Notes under the pieces: generated by a model
What the model saw: the letters and a program-made list of their open reading frames with translations, nothing else
Told to the model about the DNA's origin: nothing
Databases searched by the model: none
Assembly (NCBI GenBank): GCA_028015205.1
Contig: CM051511.1
Span: 6,324,001-6,388,000 of the forward strand
Length of the DNA: 64,000 nucleotides
Reading direction: 5' to 3'
From: Mytilisepta virgata
Taxonomy: Eukaryota; Mollusca; Bivalvia; Mytilida; Mytilidae
Shown here: positions 46,684-57,959 of the stretch, one piece after another
Position numbering within the stretch: position 1 is the first letter of the stretch
Layout of the letters: each line of letters starts with the position of its first letter
Position numbers and translations under genes: made by a program

Positions 46684-46911
46684 GTTGGCGGTTTTACGCC
46701 GTTTTCAGCACATTTGGCTATTTCGCAGCGGCCAGTTTTTATTGGTGTAGGAAGCTGGAGTATTCGGAGAGAGCCACCGGTCTTCGGTAGGAAAATTGGC
46801 AATTTTTGTCAATTAAGATCGGAGTCGAAAACACTCCGTCACAGGTGAGATTCGAACCCACAACCTCAGTGTTGACAGGATAGTAGTCATGACGAATTAC
46901 CTAGACCACTC
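46684..46911 (-). mobile_element. V-SINE/RUDI-like SINE, inverted, 5'-truncated
   Basis: It is the reverse complement of the family at 14584-14848, with the core GTACTCC-like block diverged (AATACTCCAGCTTCCTACAC), the B box GGTTCGAATCTC and the A box cut at GAGTGGTCTAGG. The outermost GGGGCCTCGGTGGCC is missing. The plus-strand frame at 46558-46848 runs through it and is not a gene. Confidence 0.85.
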
Positions 46912-46914
46912 TGA

Positions 46915-48336
46915 ATAATTAAATTAAATAAAATAAATACAATAAACTGATAACATCAAATCAAATGTAAAATAAATTAACAACTATGCATATTAATAAA
47001 AATTGAAACATTGATTATTATGTGTATTATGTGTATATACATGTATGAAAAGTATAGTTGATACCCCTTTGACAAAGTTTACCTTTTCGTATTTCGTTTA
47101 AATACAAGGTAATGTTATCCCACATGTAAAATTAATCATGTCCTGATGTATATGTATGACATGAAAAATATTTCTTTTATAAAAAAGGCTAACGAAATTC
47201 ACTTTAACTGAAACAGCAGATATTCTTTCTCTTTAAATTTGCATATTCCAAAGTGATGGTAGATTGTTCAAACACTTTGAGATTAACGTTGCAAAAACAC
47301 AAATAAAAATAATAATAATAAGAAAAAAAAAAAAAAAAACACTGTACCAGTGTTTTCATGAACATGGTTGTTTTGTTAACTTTCATTGGTAGTAAAAAAA
47401 AATTACCAATTTCTCAAAGCTTTCGCGAACGTGTTTTTTGTACTTTCATTTGTAGTACAATAAGTATATACTGTAAATTCCCTTTAAGTTGTTAACTTTT
47501 GAATTAATACAAAAATCCATTCTCATACTTACTGTTTAAATCAGATTTTATGTTTCGTGCACTAGTTGTCAACACAAAAAACAATAAGAGTAATCCTACT
47601 AACATTGTACACAATCGACAAATAATTTACCTAAAATTGAATTTGTGTGTATTATATAAGAGACGAAAATGAAATGAAATACACCTTGTAATGAAACGTG
47701 ACAATAAAATTGTAATAACTTGTGTTACAATATCACCTGTAAACACATTTTTAGTATACCTTATTTGGTGTATGAAGTAAAGTAATGCATTATGTTTGAA
47801 AATAATTTTGATTTTTGGCAGCAGTTTTATTTTAAATTGTTCCTCTTCCAACACTGTTATGACTAATTCCAAAACATTTTACAGGATATATTCATAAGGC
47901 CACGCCAAATTAATTCCTTGTTCGTAGACGCCCGTGTGTTAAAAATGATTGGTAAGAAAAAAAAAAAAACTTTTTTTTTCTGCAGTTCGCATCAAGCATC
48001 GAAACGCCGGCACCCGATTCCGGATTTTGTAACAATAATTTCAAATCACTTAAGCGCTTGAATAAATCCGTCAGTAATCGCGATGTTTGAGCGCTAAAAT
48101 GACCTTAATACTAACAAATGACAAGGCATCGAGTATATTTGTGTCCTCTTTTGTCTCCAAACTCAGGGTTTCATAATCTAACATGGCTATTCAATATGAT
48201 CTCGACGATACATTTCTTGGCCTATTAATATATTCGTCTTGCAACTTATGAATTGAACTTTGATATGATAACTAACATTAAAGTCAAACCTCAGACGAGG
48301 GGTATTGTCCCTCTCACGAGTGGAAAATTTCAAGTG
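46915..48336. other. Intergenic, no gene seen
   Basis: AT-rich with A-runs near 47322 and 47958. The minus-strand frames at 47204-47386 and 47627-47872 show no domain. Confidence 0.4.
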
Positions 48337-48934
48337 TGTTATGATATTGTAATTATTATATTTATTTATCTTGGCCTAATTTGTTTTGCGTAGCCTTATA
48401 ACATGTTTACATAATACTTATAGTTGTTTACCAAATAATGTTATAACTACGCAGTTTAGAAATCACTGGAACAATAATGGATACTGGTTGAATGACTGGA
48501 ACTTTCTATTTGACTTACGTAATAATTATGGTGTGATTTGAACTTCTACCGTATTCCAGAAGTTTCCGTTCTAAAGTATATATACGGACAAGAAAGTTAG
48601 ACTTTCAGAACATCATTTATCGGACCACAGATAGACATTCTTGTGTTCTCAGCTGTTGGATTTATTTACGTTTCACACATCATCCTCGACATACTTTTAT
48701 TTGCGTTGCATCATACTATATTGTGACTGATTGGATATAATATTCCGTTTGGATTCAGGCAACAGTGACCAGAATTCCGGATCAAGAAAAAACAGGATTT
48801 TGAACAGTTAAGTTGACATTTTAGTTTTTTTGTAATATTTTTTGTAAACTTTGTATATAATAAATCTTGTTAAATTTTATTATTGATTTGTGTCTTTTGT
48901 TGGCTACAATTTAAAGGTGATTTCGGCCGTAACA
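48337..48934 (+). mobile_element. Solo LTR (598 bp) with 4 bp target duplication
   Basis: It begins TGTTATGATA and ends CGGCCGTAACA, giving the TG...CA ends and a TGTTA/TAACA inverted repeat expected of an LTR. AGTG flanks it on both sides (48333-48336 and 48935-48938). Inside, TATATATA at about 48578 acts as a TATA box and AATAAA at 48859-48864 as the poly(A) signal about 280 bp later, in the right order for U3-R-U5. No gag or pol adjoins, so it is a solo LTR left by recombination. The short duplication fits Ty3/gypsy- or BEL-type elements, but the class is not proven. Confidence 0.8.
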
Positions 48935-48939
48935 AGTGA

Positions 48940-50230
48940 TAAAGATTTTTTTAAATTTTGGCTTTTTTATACTTAAGAGGACACTTTTTCAATCTTGAAT
49001 TAGCTTGAAGTTACCTTTATTTTTGAAAAGTTTTGACAAATTGTAAGCGGATGTGCCTTGTGTAAATGAAAATTAGATTTTTTTAAAATGACTTTAAATG
49101 TACTTGATAATTATCCCTCATAAAAGGGATAACCCTTCGGTTGAGGGGTAGCCCTCATCTGAGGGTTTGTTCCCAACCAGTTAAAGATCATATAAGTTAT
49201 ATGAAACTTTGTTGGAAAGATACTGATGGAACATCAATTAAGCCAGCTTTCAGCATGAATTCAATAGTAAATTAATACATGTAAAATGTATTTTGGACTG
49301 AACCGATTATTATCCAACAAAATTAAAATAGAAAGAGGCATCGACGATTCATTCTGGTACCCATAAAGCTTTAAACCACTGGCAGTGCTCATTGCATTTA
49401 ATTGTAGTATAGTTTGATTAATAGATGAAAATGTCAAGAAAAATGGTCGCTCGCTTGAGTTAATCTGCTTAAAGTTAATATAAAAAACTTTTCGCCCGCA
49501 TGTACAAATTCTTTCGCCTGTGGAAAAATTTTCAGAAAAAAAATAAAATAAAACTATCGCTCGCTCTCACCTCTTATTTACACAAAAAATCCGAAGAACA
49601 TGTAATTAATAAAATTGGCATGGCCTTATTGTGTTTTTTCCCCCGAATATTTGGAAAGTTTGCAATTCTACTAATATTCATAGGACAGAAGGACCAGAAC
49701 TGTTAACACCTCTTTTCCTACACTTCCCCTTACTTAGTTTTATTTGCTTATATGTATCTTTTTTGTGACTCCAAGTTTCAATTTAACAGTGACCCTTTTA
49801 CTGCTATTAAGAATTGAATTTATGAGCACAGGCTCATGGAATAGAGGCTGGCATTTTATTCGGATTAAATTCCATTTACCTTTTGAATTATAACATATGA
49901 TATTGAAATATCATCATCACTAAGCACTATCCTATATCGGTGACTTTATAGTTCATTGCCAAGTAACTCGTTCTGTAGTTAAATAACGGATGACATATTT
50001 ACTTGTCAACAAAATTTATCTAAAGAATTAAGAGGGTACCACAGAAAATTATTCAAAGTAAAAAAATATAAGAGTAATTATGTAAAAACAAATACATGTA
50101 GTTTCAATTTTCTAAAGAGAAGCTGTTAAAGGTGCAGTTAAAGGTAAGAAAAATACCCCAAAAAGAAATGTCAGTTTTTGCATCTCTGCATTACTGGAAT
50201 ATAGAAACAGTAAGAATTCACCAGTAACAA
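48940..50230. other. Intergenic, no gene seen
   Basis: No supported exon. A short self-complementary stretch CCCTCATAAAAGGGATAACCC with GGTTGAGGGG lies near 49111-49160. Confidence 0.4.
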
Positions 50231-50525
50231 TATACCGTGAATCTATCGTGAAAAGACCATGAATTTTCACGGAATTGTGAAAATCCAGTGAAAAAATGCC
50301 GTGAATTTTTCTCAGGGAAAAATTTCAGAGACCGTGAAAAAAAAAAGCTGTGAAAACATATGCCGTGAAATAACATATGTCGTGAAAAAGCAATGAAATT
50401 AAACCCGTGAAATGAAAACTGAAAATATGTTGTGAACAAATACCCGTGAAATATATTACTGCAAAAAACACAACCTATATAAATAACCGTGAAATGTGTC
50501 TGTCGTGAAAGTCAACCCGTGAAAT
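50231..50525 (+). repeat. Cluster of ~17 CCGTGAAA-like motifs
   Basis: The octamer NCGTGAAA or a one-base variant occurs about every 12-25 bp from 50233 (CCGTGAATC) to about 50524 (CCCGTGAAATA). Spacers differ, so this is not a simple tandem repeat. The minus-strand frame at 50218-50439 is its translation (recurring Phe-His-Gly). Confidence 0.8.
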
Positions 50526-50824
50526 AAAAACTTTGGAATATTATATATTAATACAGAATTGTGGTGAATCAATCTGACAATTGCATGTTATCAATGACAG
50601 TACAATAATCCTTTGGAATGTATTTAATATTCAATACATATGATAAACTGATTGAATTCACATTACATTATTTACATAACTGATACACATACATATGTAT
50701 CCTATGATAAAGTTCACAATTGTTTTATTTGATTCAAACAACATCAATATTTGTTGCATATTTATAAACATACACTATATATTAAAGTTCTTTTAAAATT
50801 GTTCCATTTATTTATAAACTTAAA

Positions 50825-51260
50825 CTAGAAGAAGCGGCTCCCAGGAGCCTGTATCGCTCACCTGGCAACCTGATCGGCACCAAATGGATTAATAATGTCA
50901 AGGACTTTCCCTTTTTTCTCAGCAGAAAGGGCCTGGATCATCAAAAATTTCATTTTTGTAATCTACAAGTCAATACTTTTGTAATGATATATTACAATCC
51001 TACTTTTAAAAAACTTTCAAATTTTGGCCCTTTTGGGTCCCTTATTTCTAAAATGGGTGGAGCCAGGACCCTCATTTTTAAATCATGTCCGCATATTTAC
51101 ATAAGTACCATTGCGTTAAAACTTGAAAAGGATCGGTCAAGGGAAACTCAAATTAATCAACGGAAACCAAATTGTCTACAGACGACGACAACGACGACAG
51201 ACCCATACCATAAAACGACCACAAATTTTGTTGGGGTCTTATAAAAAAAGGTAGTGAGAG
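50825..51260 (-). repeat. Dispersed repeat, ends in CTCCCAGGAGCCTGTATCGC
   Basis: AGAAGCGGCTCCCAGGAGCC with TGTATCGCTCACCTGG at 50828 is the inverse of the family end motif at about 11617-11655. The rest holds a GCGTTAAAACTTGAAAAGGA ... TCGGTCAAGGGAAACTCAA ... GTCTACAGACGACGACA ... TTTTGTTGGGGTCTTATAAA series shared with 52700-52880 and 54540-54790. Confidence 0.65.
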
Positions 51261-51269
51261 TGCTTTCAC

Positions 51270-51830
51270 AATATTCAAAACTGCAGAAAGATATGAGGGA
51301 GTGGATTTTTCACATTTTACTACAAAACTTACAAATGAGGCCGCATTGAAAATCTTTATTTTGGTCCTAAAAAGACATGAAGGAGGGCCTAGAACCAAGA
51401 AATTAAACTATTTGTGACCTAAATAAAAATTTCTGAGTTTGTGACCTTGACCTTTAAGCCATAAATTGTAACATATTTCAATCATATAAAATAGCATAAC
51501 ATGATTAACCCCAAACAGTATTCATTTACAGTGGTCACGATTTGAAAAAAAATAGAACTGGGAGTGCAATGTTTAATAAAGTTTGTGAAGGTAGATATTT
51601 CAACCTAAAGACACATTCAAATAGCACTGTATAGTCATACAAAGCATAATGATGAAACTCCAAGAAGTACTTGAAATATAGAGCAGGGGCAATATGTGAA
51701 CATGAACCAAGGGTATGCAAAGTTAAACTGTGTCTGTGACTCAAGACAGAGTAGTCATGACTTTGGATGGATGATCGGACAGACTGACAGATGCATGGAA
51801 GACCGTTCATTATAGGGCATTAAATAAATT
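51270..51830. other. 3' flank of the transposase gene
   Basis: No independent gene. The minus-strand frames at 51153-51398 and 51535-51810 lack domains. Part may be 3' untranslated sequence of the gene ending at 51835. Confidence 0.4.
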
Positions 51831-51834
51831 ATAA

Positions 51835-52503
51835 TTAATACATAATCCAGAATCCCTCCTCATCTTGTGCATAAACCAGTGGAGAACTCAAACTCTTGAT
51901 CTCCACAAGCTTTTTAATTGTACCAGTTAAGGCTTTACATTTATATAATCCTGTCGGAATATGTAGTTCAACATCAAGAACTTCAACAATACAGTAAACA
52001 TGCTCAACGTTATAACTAGAATGAATAAAAATTTTGACAATTTTGCCAAAATTTCCTTTTTCAATTGCAAGGTTTAAACTTATAATTGATGAATCTCTGT
52101 TTCCTGTTGCTGCACTGGCAGCACTAAAAATTGTGACACGTCCAGTGTAGTCATTTGTCAAATGATATTTTCTTAGTACTTTTGCAGTTGCATCTAAAGG
52201 TTTAGTTAAAATAGCTTCTCTTTGTGTTAGGCTTCTACCCCTAGGCTGCCATTCCTCAAAGGGGATAAAGTTTCGAGTATTTTTTCTTTCTGTCATATAC
52301 ATCTCCCATAACATATTTAGCTCTGGGATTTTGGTACATTGTAAAACGAAAATGTCATTTAGTAATTCCTCATTCAGCTGAATCTGCTTGGTTTTGCAAT
52401 TGGATTCATCATCTAACTCAAAATCACCTGTGAGATCACTTGATTCTAGGAATTTCATGTCAATTATCCTAGTTGCCGCTAAAAATTGGCTAAAATCGTA
52501 AAG
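51835..52503 (-). CDS. Tnp2/EnSpm-like transposase gene, last exon (DUF4216-like C-terminus)
   Basis: The exon starts after TTTGTTTATTTCAG (acceptor at 52504-52506) with LYDFSQFLAATRIIDMKFLE and runs 222 residues to a stop at 51835. It contains an acidic linker (SSDLTGDFELDDES), a basic RKNTRNFIPFEEWQPRGRS segment and a C-terminal beta-rich part (FGKIVKIFIHSSYNVEHVYC ... GFWIMY) like the DUF4216 region that follows DUF4218 in Tnp2-type transposases. It joins the upstream exon in phase 0. The internal Met at 52458 is not the true start. Confidence 0.75.
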   Translation of the reverse strand, partial: LYDFSQFLAATRIIDMKFLESSDLTGDFELDDESNCKTKQIQLNEELLNDIFVLQCTKIPELNMLWEMYMTERKNTRNFIPFEEWQPRGRSLTQREAILTKPLDATAKVLRKYHLTNDYTGRVTIFSAASAATGNRDSSIISLNLAIEKGNFGKIVKIFIHSSYNVEHVYCIVEVLDVELHIPTGLYKCKALTGTIKKLVEIKSLSSPLVYAQDEEGFWIMY

Positions 52504-52699
52504 CTGAAATAAACAAATTAAAATTAAGCAAAGATAAAATGGAAAAGTTACTGATGGTTTGACCTAATTATTCAGACAAACAAGTATTTAAAAGGAATTC
52601 AAATTTATATCAAAATTTTCTCTTTCTCACTGTATTTGGAACATAAAAGAGAAACAAATGCACACATCTAAATATGAACAAACGTAAACACGTATGTGC

Positions 52700-52880
52700 G
52701 TTGGATAAACGGGTGGGGCCAGGACCCCAATCTTTGAACTTGATCTGTATTTTGTCATAAGTATCATTGTGTTAAAATTTGATGAGGATCGGTCAAGGCA
52801 AACTCAAATTAACTGACGGAAACCAATTTGTCTACAGACGTCAAAGACGACAAAGACATACCCCTACCATAATACGACCA
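52700..52880 (+). repeat. Dispersed repeat fragment in an intron
   Basis: GGGTGGGGCCAGGACCCCAA, TGTGTTAAAATTTGATGAGG, ATCGGTCAAGGCAAACTCAA, TTGTCTACAGACGTCAAAG and ATAATACGACCA follow the order seen at 50990-51245 and 54560-54770. It lies between the last two exons of the transposase gene. Confidence 0.65.
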
Positions 52881-53145
52881 TTTTCTGTTTGTCAAACACT
52901 TCAACACAAATTGCGTTTAAGTGTTTGACAATGAAATTAAATCCAGCTATAATTTTTATATTCACGGAAAATAAAAGGTCAAAGTTGTTCCATGGAGTGT
53001 AATATTTATAATTTTGCTTTGTGTTATCATTGTAAAATACAGTTTTACTTATTTTTGTCTTTTTACCTATCATTTTTTTTGCCTTTTCACTGTCTAACGA
53101 GTCTACACAGTACTATCATGTTCAAGTTTACCTTGAATTACTTAC

Positions 53146-53307
53146 TAAATATGTCTCTATTATGGTTGATTCTGGATGTCTTTTATTTATTGCCCTTTTG
53201 GAAATCCATCCATTAAGTCGCTCAAAGCCAAACATCCATGTGGAATATAAAGGACCATATCTTCTGATGCCATCTATAATGTGATGCAATAAATGCTGTG
53301 TAATGTT
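53146..53307 (-). CDS. Tnp2/EnSpm-like transposase gene, middle exon (DUF4218)
   Basis: The acceptor TTTATTATTTTTCAG ends at 53308. The exon reads NITQHLLHHIIDGIRRYGPL, then STWMFGFERLNGWISKRAIN and KRHPESTIIETYL. It ends at a consensus donor, GTAAGT at 53145-53140. It is 162 bp, 54 codons, phase 0 on both sides. The Trp-Met-x-x-x-Glu-Arg motif with the 'N(K)R.PE.(S/T)I' end is the hallmark of the DUF4218 domain found after the Tnp2 catalytic domain. Confidence 0.85.
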
Positions 53308-53739
53308 CTGAAAAATAATAAACATACAGTACTAGTGCAAAAATATTATCATGATTATTTAAATACTATTGCCAGAAAAATAAAGGGCTACCGCAAGCGC
53401 ATCATGATACGACCGAAGCATGTTGACAAGGGAAATCTAAACAAGTGTGTATTAAAAGTGAATGTGGAAACAATTTTGAGCATGACACAGTCATTTGCTG
53501 GACATCAAAATGGCTGCAAAATGGTAAAATTCTTTGTATGTATTCATCATACCATATACAATAAAAGTTTGTCAAAATCGGGTTAGAAATTTAAAATTAA
53601 CAGCTGCACTAAGAGTGCTTAATATGACTGAAGCATGTTGACACAATAATGTTGAATAAGTGTACATTTAAAGTAAGGGTAGACAATATCTTGTTAGACA
53701 TACACTAACTAAGATATTTTGAGAGAATAAAAAAGATTT

Positions 53740-54265
53740 GAGGTACTTTGTAAAAGTGCGAATTTGCCTCCCATTGGCCCCTTATAGCTCGGAAATGTTT
53801 AGAGCTACGCAAAATCCATTCATATACTACCGAAAGCTTATTTCAAGAGGAGTCCCATGAAAATCCAATAAAAAATAAAAATTTCAGGTACTTTGTTTAA
53901 GTGCAAATTTGTCCCCCCTTTGGCCTCTTATAGCTCAGAAATGGTAAAAGCTACATAAAATCTGTTGACATACTACCAAAAGCTTATCTCAAGAGGAATC
54001 AAAAGAAACAAATCCCATCGAAATCCAATAAAAAATAAAAATTTGAGGTACTTTGTTAAAGTGCAAATTTGGCCCCTTTGGTCCCTTATAGCTCGGAAAC
54101 AGTAAAAGCTACATAAAATCCGTTGGCATACTACTGAAAGCTTAGGTCAAGAGGAATCCAAAGAATCAAATCCAATCAAAATCCGATAAAAAATAAAAAT
54201 TTGAGGTACTTTGTTAAAGTGCAACTTTGACCCCTTTTGGCCCCTTATAGCTCAGAAACGGAAAA
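53740..54265 (+). repeat. Tandem ~145-160 bp units in an intron
   Basis: GAGGTACTTTGTTAAAGTGC occurs at about 53740, 53885, 54045 and 54203, each followed by CCCCTTATAGCTC(A/G)GAAA, GCTACATAAAATC and TACTAC(C/T)GAAAGCTTA. A more diverged unit continues to about 54520. It lies in the intron between the first and middle exons of the transposase gene. Confidence 0.85.
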
Positions 54266-54539
54266 AGTTTTCAAAAATTTGATTGCTGAGCGCCATGTTA
54301 ATTTTTTTTATAAGGAATCCATTAAAAAAACTGCATTGAAATATGACAAAATTTAAAATAAATAAATTTTTGGATATTTACCCCTTTTTAGCCCCATTTA
54401 TCTCAAAAACGGTAAATATTACATTTAATCCGTGGACATATTCCAGAGAGGGAATTTCATAAGGAACATAATAAAAGAAATCCCATCAAATTCTGACAAA
54501 TAATGAATGTTCTACATCAAAATATACAAAAACACCTAA

Positions 54540-54790
54540 TTTTCCCCTTTTTGGTCCTTTTTTTTTAAAAACAGGTGGGGCCACAATACCCAAAATCAAT
54601 ACCAGCCTTCCTTTTGTGCCAAATAATGTTGTGTTAAAATTTCATAAGGATTGGTCAACTGGAACTGAAGTTATCATCCGGAAACGAAGCGTCTACAGAC
54701 GCGGACGTGGACGACGACGACTGCATCATACCATTATCATGATTATACGACCTCAAAAATTTGTTTTCGGTTGTATAAAAAATCAAATCA
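54540..54790 (+). repeat. Dispersed repeat fragment in an intron
   Basis: This shares GTGTTAAAATTTCATAAGGA, GGTCAACTGGAACTGAAGTT, GCGTCTACAGACGCGGACGT and GGTTGTATAAAAAATC with the copies at 50825-51260 and 52700-52880. The Arg-rich frame at 54616-54798 is its translation. Confidence 0.65.
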
Positions 54791-55141
54791 GTGATTGATA
54801 TTTTTTCTCAGTTATGTGGTATAATTTTCAATTTTCAAGATTATTTACTTCAGCCATATGAAATTATAATAATCCAAAAAACATGTAAATTATTAGTCTG
54901 AATTAGACCACTTTATGATCCACATATTATTATAGCTTTGGAACTGTTGTATATCTATATATGATTTTCTTCAACCACTGCTGTATCCCTAATCCAAGAT
55001 GTAAATTATTTCTAATCCTGTCATGTCTTGTACATTGCAACTAAACTGCATTGCAATTCACTGTGTATTTTATGCTTTATCTGACCTCGACATAAAAGCT
55101 ATATCTGAAGGTTAATCCAGAAAAGGGCTTCACATGTGAAT

Positions 55142-55409
55142 TAAATGAAGAATGCTTCTCTGCAAATATATATTCAAAAAATTAGGTATACATGGTATAT
55201 GTAGCAAAGTCCTTCACACAAAATTCAACTGGTTTCAATGCCCCATGTATCTTCAGGGTAATGTCGCTGTTAGCGGCCATAACTACATTGCATATAACAA
55301 TGACATTACCCCTTGAAACAGGTTGGATTTTGTGTGATGGACGTTGCTACGTATACCATGTAAACCTAATTATTTGAATACATATTTGCAGAGAAGCATT
55401 CTTCATTTA
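55142..55409. mobile_element. 268 bp foldback MITE in an intron
   Basis: TAAATGAAGAATGCTTCTCT with GCAAATATATATTCAAA and ATTAGGTATACATGGTATA (55142-55240) are complemented by 55312-55409. A second inner inverted pair, GGTAATGTC/GACATTACC, continues the fold. The interior frame at 55192-55377 is spurious. Confidence 0.85.
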
Positions 55410-55448
55410 CTTTATCTGTATTATTCCTTGTGTAAGTTTTGACCTACA

Positions 55449-55615
55449 CACACACATATATATCAGTCTTGAACAAATACCTTTGAACCTGTAAAAAAAT
55501 TACAGGTCAATGCATTCTATTTTAAAACTTTTGAAAAAGAAGATCCAGGCCTACGGGCAAAAAATTTCTATCGTGAAGACTGATATATATATATATATGT
55601 GTGTCTGTGTGTGTT
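55449..55615. repeat. Inverted (CA)n(TA)n/ATCAGTCTT foldback
   Basis: ACACACACATATATATCAGT with CTTGA (55449-55475) is complemented by AAGACTGATATATATATATA and GTGTGT at 55578-55612. It is a short foldback in the first intron. Confidence 0.6.
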
Positions 55616-55647
55616 TTGAACAACTGCAAATTAAAAATGTAAAGTCT

Positions 55648-55718
55648 GAGACAGAAATTATCACCAGTATCACAATGAGTATGAAGGACGAGCTGTGCTA
55701 CTGGTGATAATTTTTCTG
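55648..55718. repeat. Small hairpin, ~19 bp arms
   Basis: CAGAAATTATCACCAGTA at about 55651 is complemented by TACTGGTGATAATTTTTCTG ending at about 55718. Confidence 0.65.
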
Positions 55719-55861
55719 AAACTTTTATAACTGCTGTTTAAAAAATGCAAAGGAATGGTCGGTAAACATCAGCATTTAATTGTCCATTGTTTCTTTTCAT
55801 GAGTGTAGGATTGCACATGTTGAGTGTTCAAAATCATATTCACAGTAATACTGACAAATAC

Positions 55862-57946
55862 CTGTATTGAAACTGGAAAGTTTCTTTCTATTAATGCTAA
55901 CACAGTGTTAAGATCTTCTTCCAACTTATCCAAATCATTAATTTGGTGTTCTTCTGCAAACAATCTAGCCAGGCAGTCATAAAACTGAAAGAGGGTCTGC
56001 TCTTGAGATAATCCTAACTGGTTTCTAAGACAGTATTTTAAAATTCCCCTACATGCCAACTCCTTCCAATCATGCGATTTTAAAGCTGTGGTTGTAGAAA
56101 ATATTGGTGATTTTTTAATGGCTGCTCCAAATGGAAACCTTAGTTTACCAAATCTGTCATTGCACAAAGAAATATCTTTGATAACATAAGGTGGATGCGG
56201 CAGTTTTGTGTAAGATACAACTTTTTCATCTTCTTGTGTTAAGGCTGACTGAGTATTTGATACAGGTTGATTAGACTTCCTTTTCTTTGGGTTCTTAGGT
56301 CTAACTTGTTCTATATTCCAGTATTCCACAGGCCAAATTTCTTGAAATCTGTTGAATTCTTTTTCTTGTAATCTAACCTTTTGTGAATCTTCTTTGCCTG
56401 TTATTAAGTTATGAATGTTTAACATGCACCGTTGAATGGTATGCATCCCATCGGGGTTTGATTCCAATGGACGATTATAACCTGGCAAACGAGTTAAAGG
56501 ACTTGGACCCTTGCATCCTGTTGCACTTGCAATGCTTGTGGCTTGTGCTTTGTTCTTAGCTCTTTTAAATGCCTTTGCATAAGATGAATACTCCTCTTCT
56601 GTTCTCATCTTTGGTTTATCAGCAACTTCTGTTGCTAATGGAAATCCAGTGATAACTTTTAACTGGTGACCTTCTGCCAAGTAGCTTCTATTTCTTAAAT
56701 AGACAGTTTTATATAAGTGTTTGCAATGGATGCCAGTAATGTGACACCAGATACAGCCGTGAAAGGCTCCAGAGCCTGAGAGATGGAATGTTTTACAGAA
56801 TCCTGGGTAGTCTAGGATGTAAAGAAGCAGCTTGATTTTTAATTTGATAGGAGCACCTTGGTAATCTTTTACATAACTGTATTGTGTTAAATATAATAAT
56901 TCATCAACAAGAATTTCAAAGTATGTATCTTGAGAAGATGCCTCAGATTTCTCATCACCAGGTATTATCATGATAACGAAAATATTTCGAAACAACATTC
57001 TGACTTTACGTATTAAATTGAAAAATGGAACAGTAACCACGGTAAACGAATAAGTTTGATTAAAAGAATGATATGGTGCGACACCGTCTGCTTCCAAACC
57101 GATAACTATGCCATTTGTATCTCCTTCAAAGTAGTCATCTTTCCTAAACAGTTTTAAAAATTCAGAAGAATCTTGTATATCTCTAAGTGCTATATTGCCA
57201 TTATAAGCAGGAATTTCTGTCTGTAGCATTGCTGCTAGGCTAACATTGCCAAATATCCTTTCAAGTCTTGGGCCAATAGGTATGTATTTAATTTGACGCT
57301 TAGGCCGACCTGTTGCTGTATACCTTGGTGTGTTACAAACAGGACATTCCTCTAAATCACGGTATAATTTGCCCTCTGACATGTTTCTATATACAGCACA
57401 GTGGTTTATACACACATCGTATTTACGAACTGGAAGAAGAAATTCTTGTATTAGTTTCTTTGCTTCATAATAGGATTTTGGTAAGAAATTAGGCTGTGGT
57501 AAAGTTTCTTTTTCTATTTCTAATAACTTAGTCATTGTTCCTTTTGATATGTTTGTATTTGTGTAAGTTGCAAATCGTTCTCCAATAGCACATAAAACTG
57601 ATTTGTCACTACCTAAAAATAGCTTCTGTTCACCAATTTTATTGTTGAACATTTTGGCACTAAACTCAGGATCCCATGTCTCTATATCATGTTTACCTTG
57701 ACTAATATCAAAATCAAATCTAGATTCATCCTCACTGGAGCTCTCAGTCTCTGAGTTTGTCATGTTTATGTATTTATTGTATGTGCATGGGACAGGTGTA
57801 GCATCATTGACTTCCAAAGTACATGCAACATTTTCATCAGAGATATTGCCGAAGTTGTCACTGTTTATTTCGTCTGAATCTGAACTTGATTCCAACTTTT
57901 CTTTATTTATTTGTGGAATAAAACTCAATAGGAACTCATCAGACTC
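55862..57946 (-). CDS. Tnp2/EnSpm-like transposase gene, catalytic exon (5' partial)
   Basis: This 695-codon open exon begins after TTTTTTTTGTAG (acceptor at 57947) with ESDEFLLSFIPQINKEKLES and ends at CAG|GTATTT (55862/55861), phase 0. Frames past 55861 are intronic. It has an acidic Ser-rich N-terminus, then a CxxxC...CxxC cluster (CINHCAVY and CPVCNTPRY, about residues 179-204), then the Tnp2/Transposase_21 signature GLEADGVAPYHSFNQTYSFT (about 284-303), IIPGDEK, a CIWCHITGIHCK cluster near 398 and DGMHTIQRCMLNIHNLITG. The DGV Asp is a likely metal ligand. This family moves CACTA/EnSpm DNA transposons. No in-frame ATG lies before codon 62 and the exon begins at a splice site, so an upstream exon is missing. 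With the two downstream exons it makes 965 residues without a stop. Confidence 0.88.
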
Positions 57947-57959
57947 CTACAAAAAAAAT

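Noticed and set aside
46558..46848. 96-residue ORF with poly-Pro/poly-Lys
   Set aside because: It reads through a C-run, an A-run and an inverted SINE.
54616..54798. Arg-rich 60-residue ORF
   Set aside because: It is a translation of the GACGACGACG block of a dispersed repeat with copies at 50825-51260 and 52700-52880.
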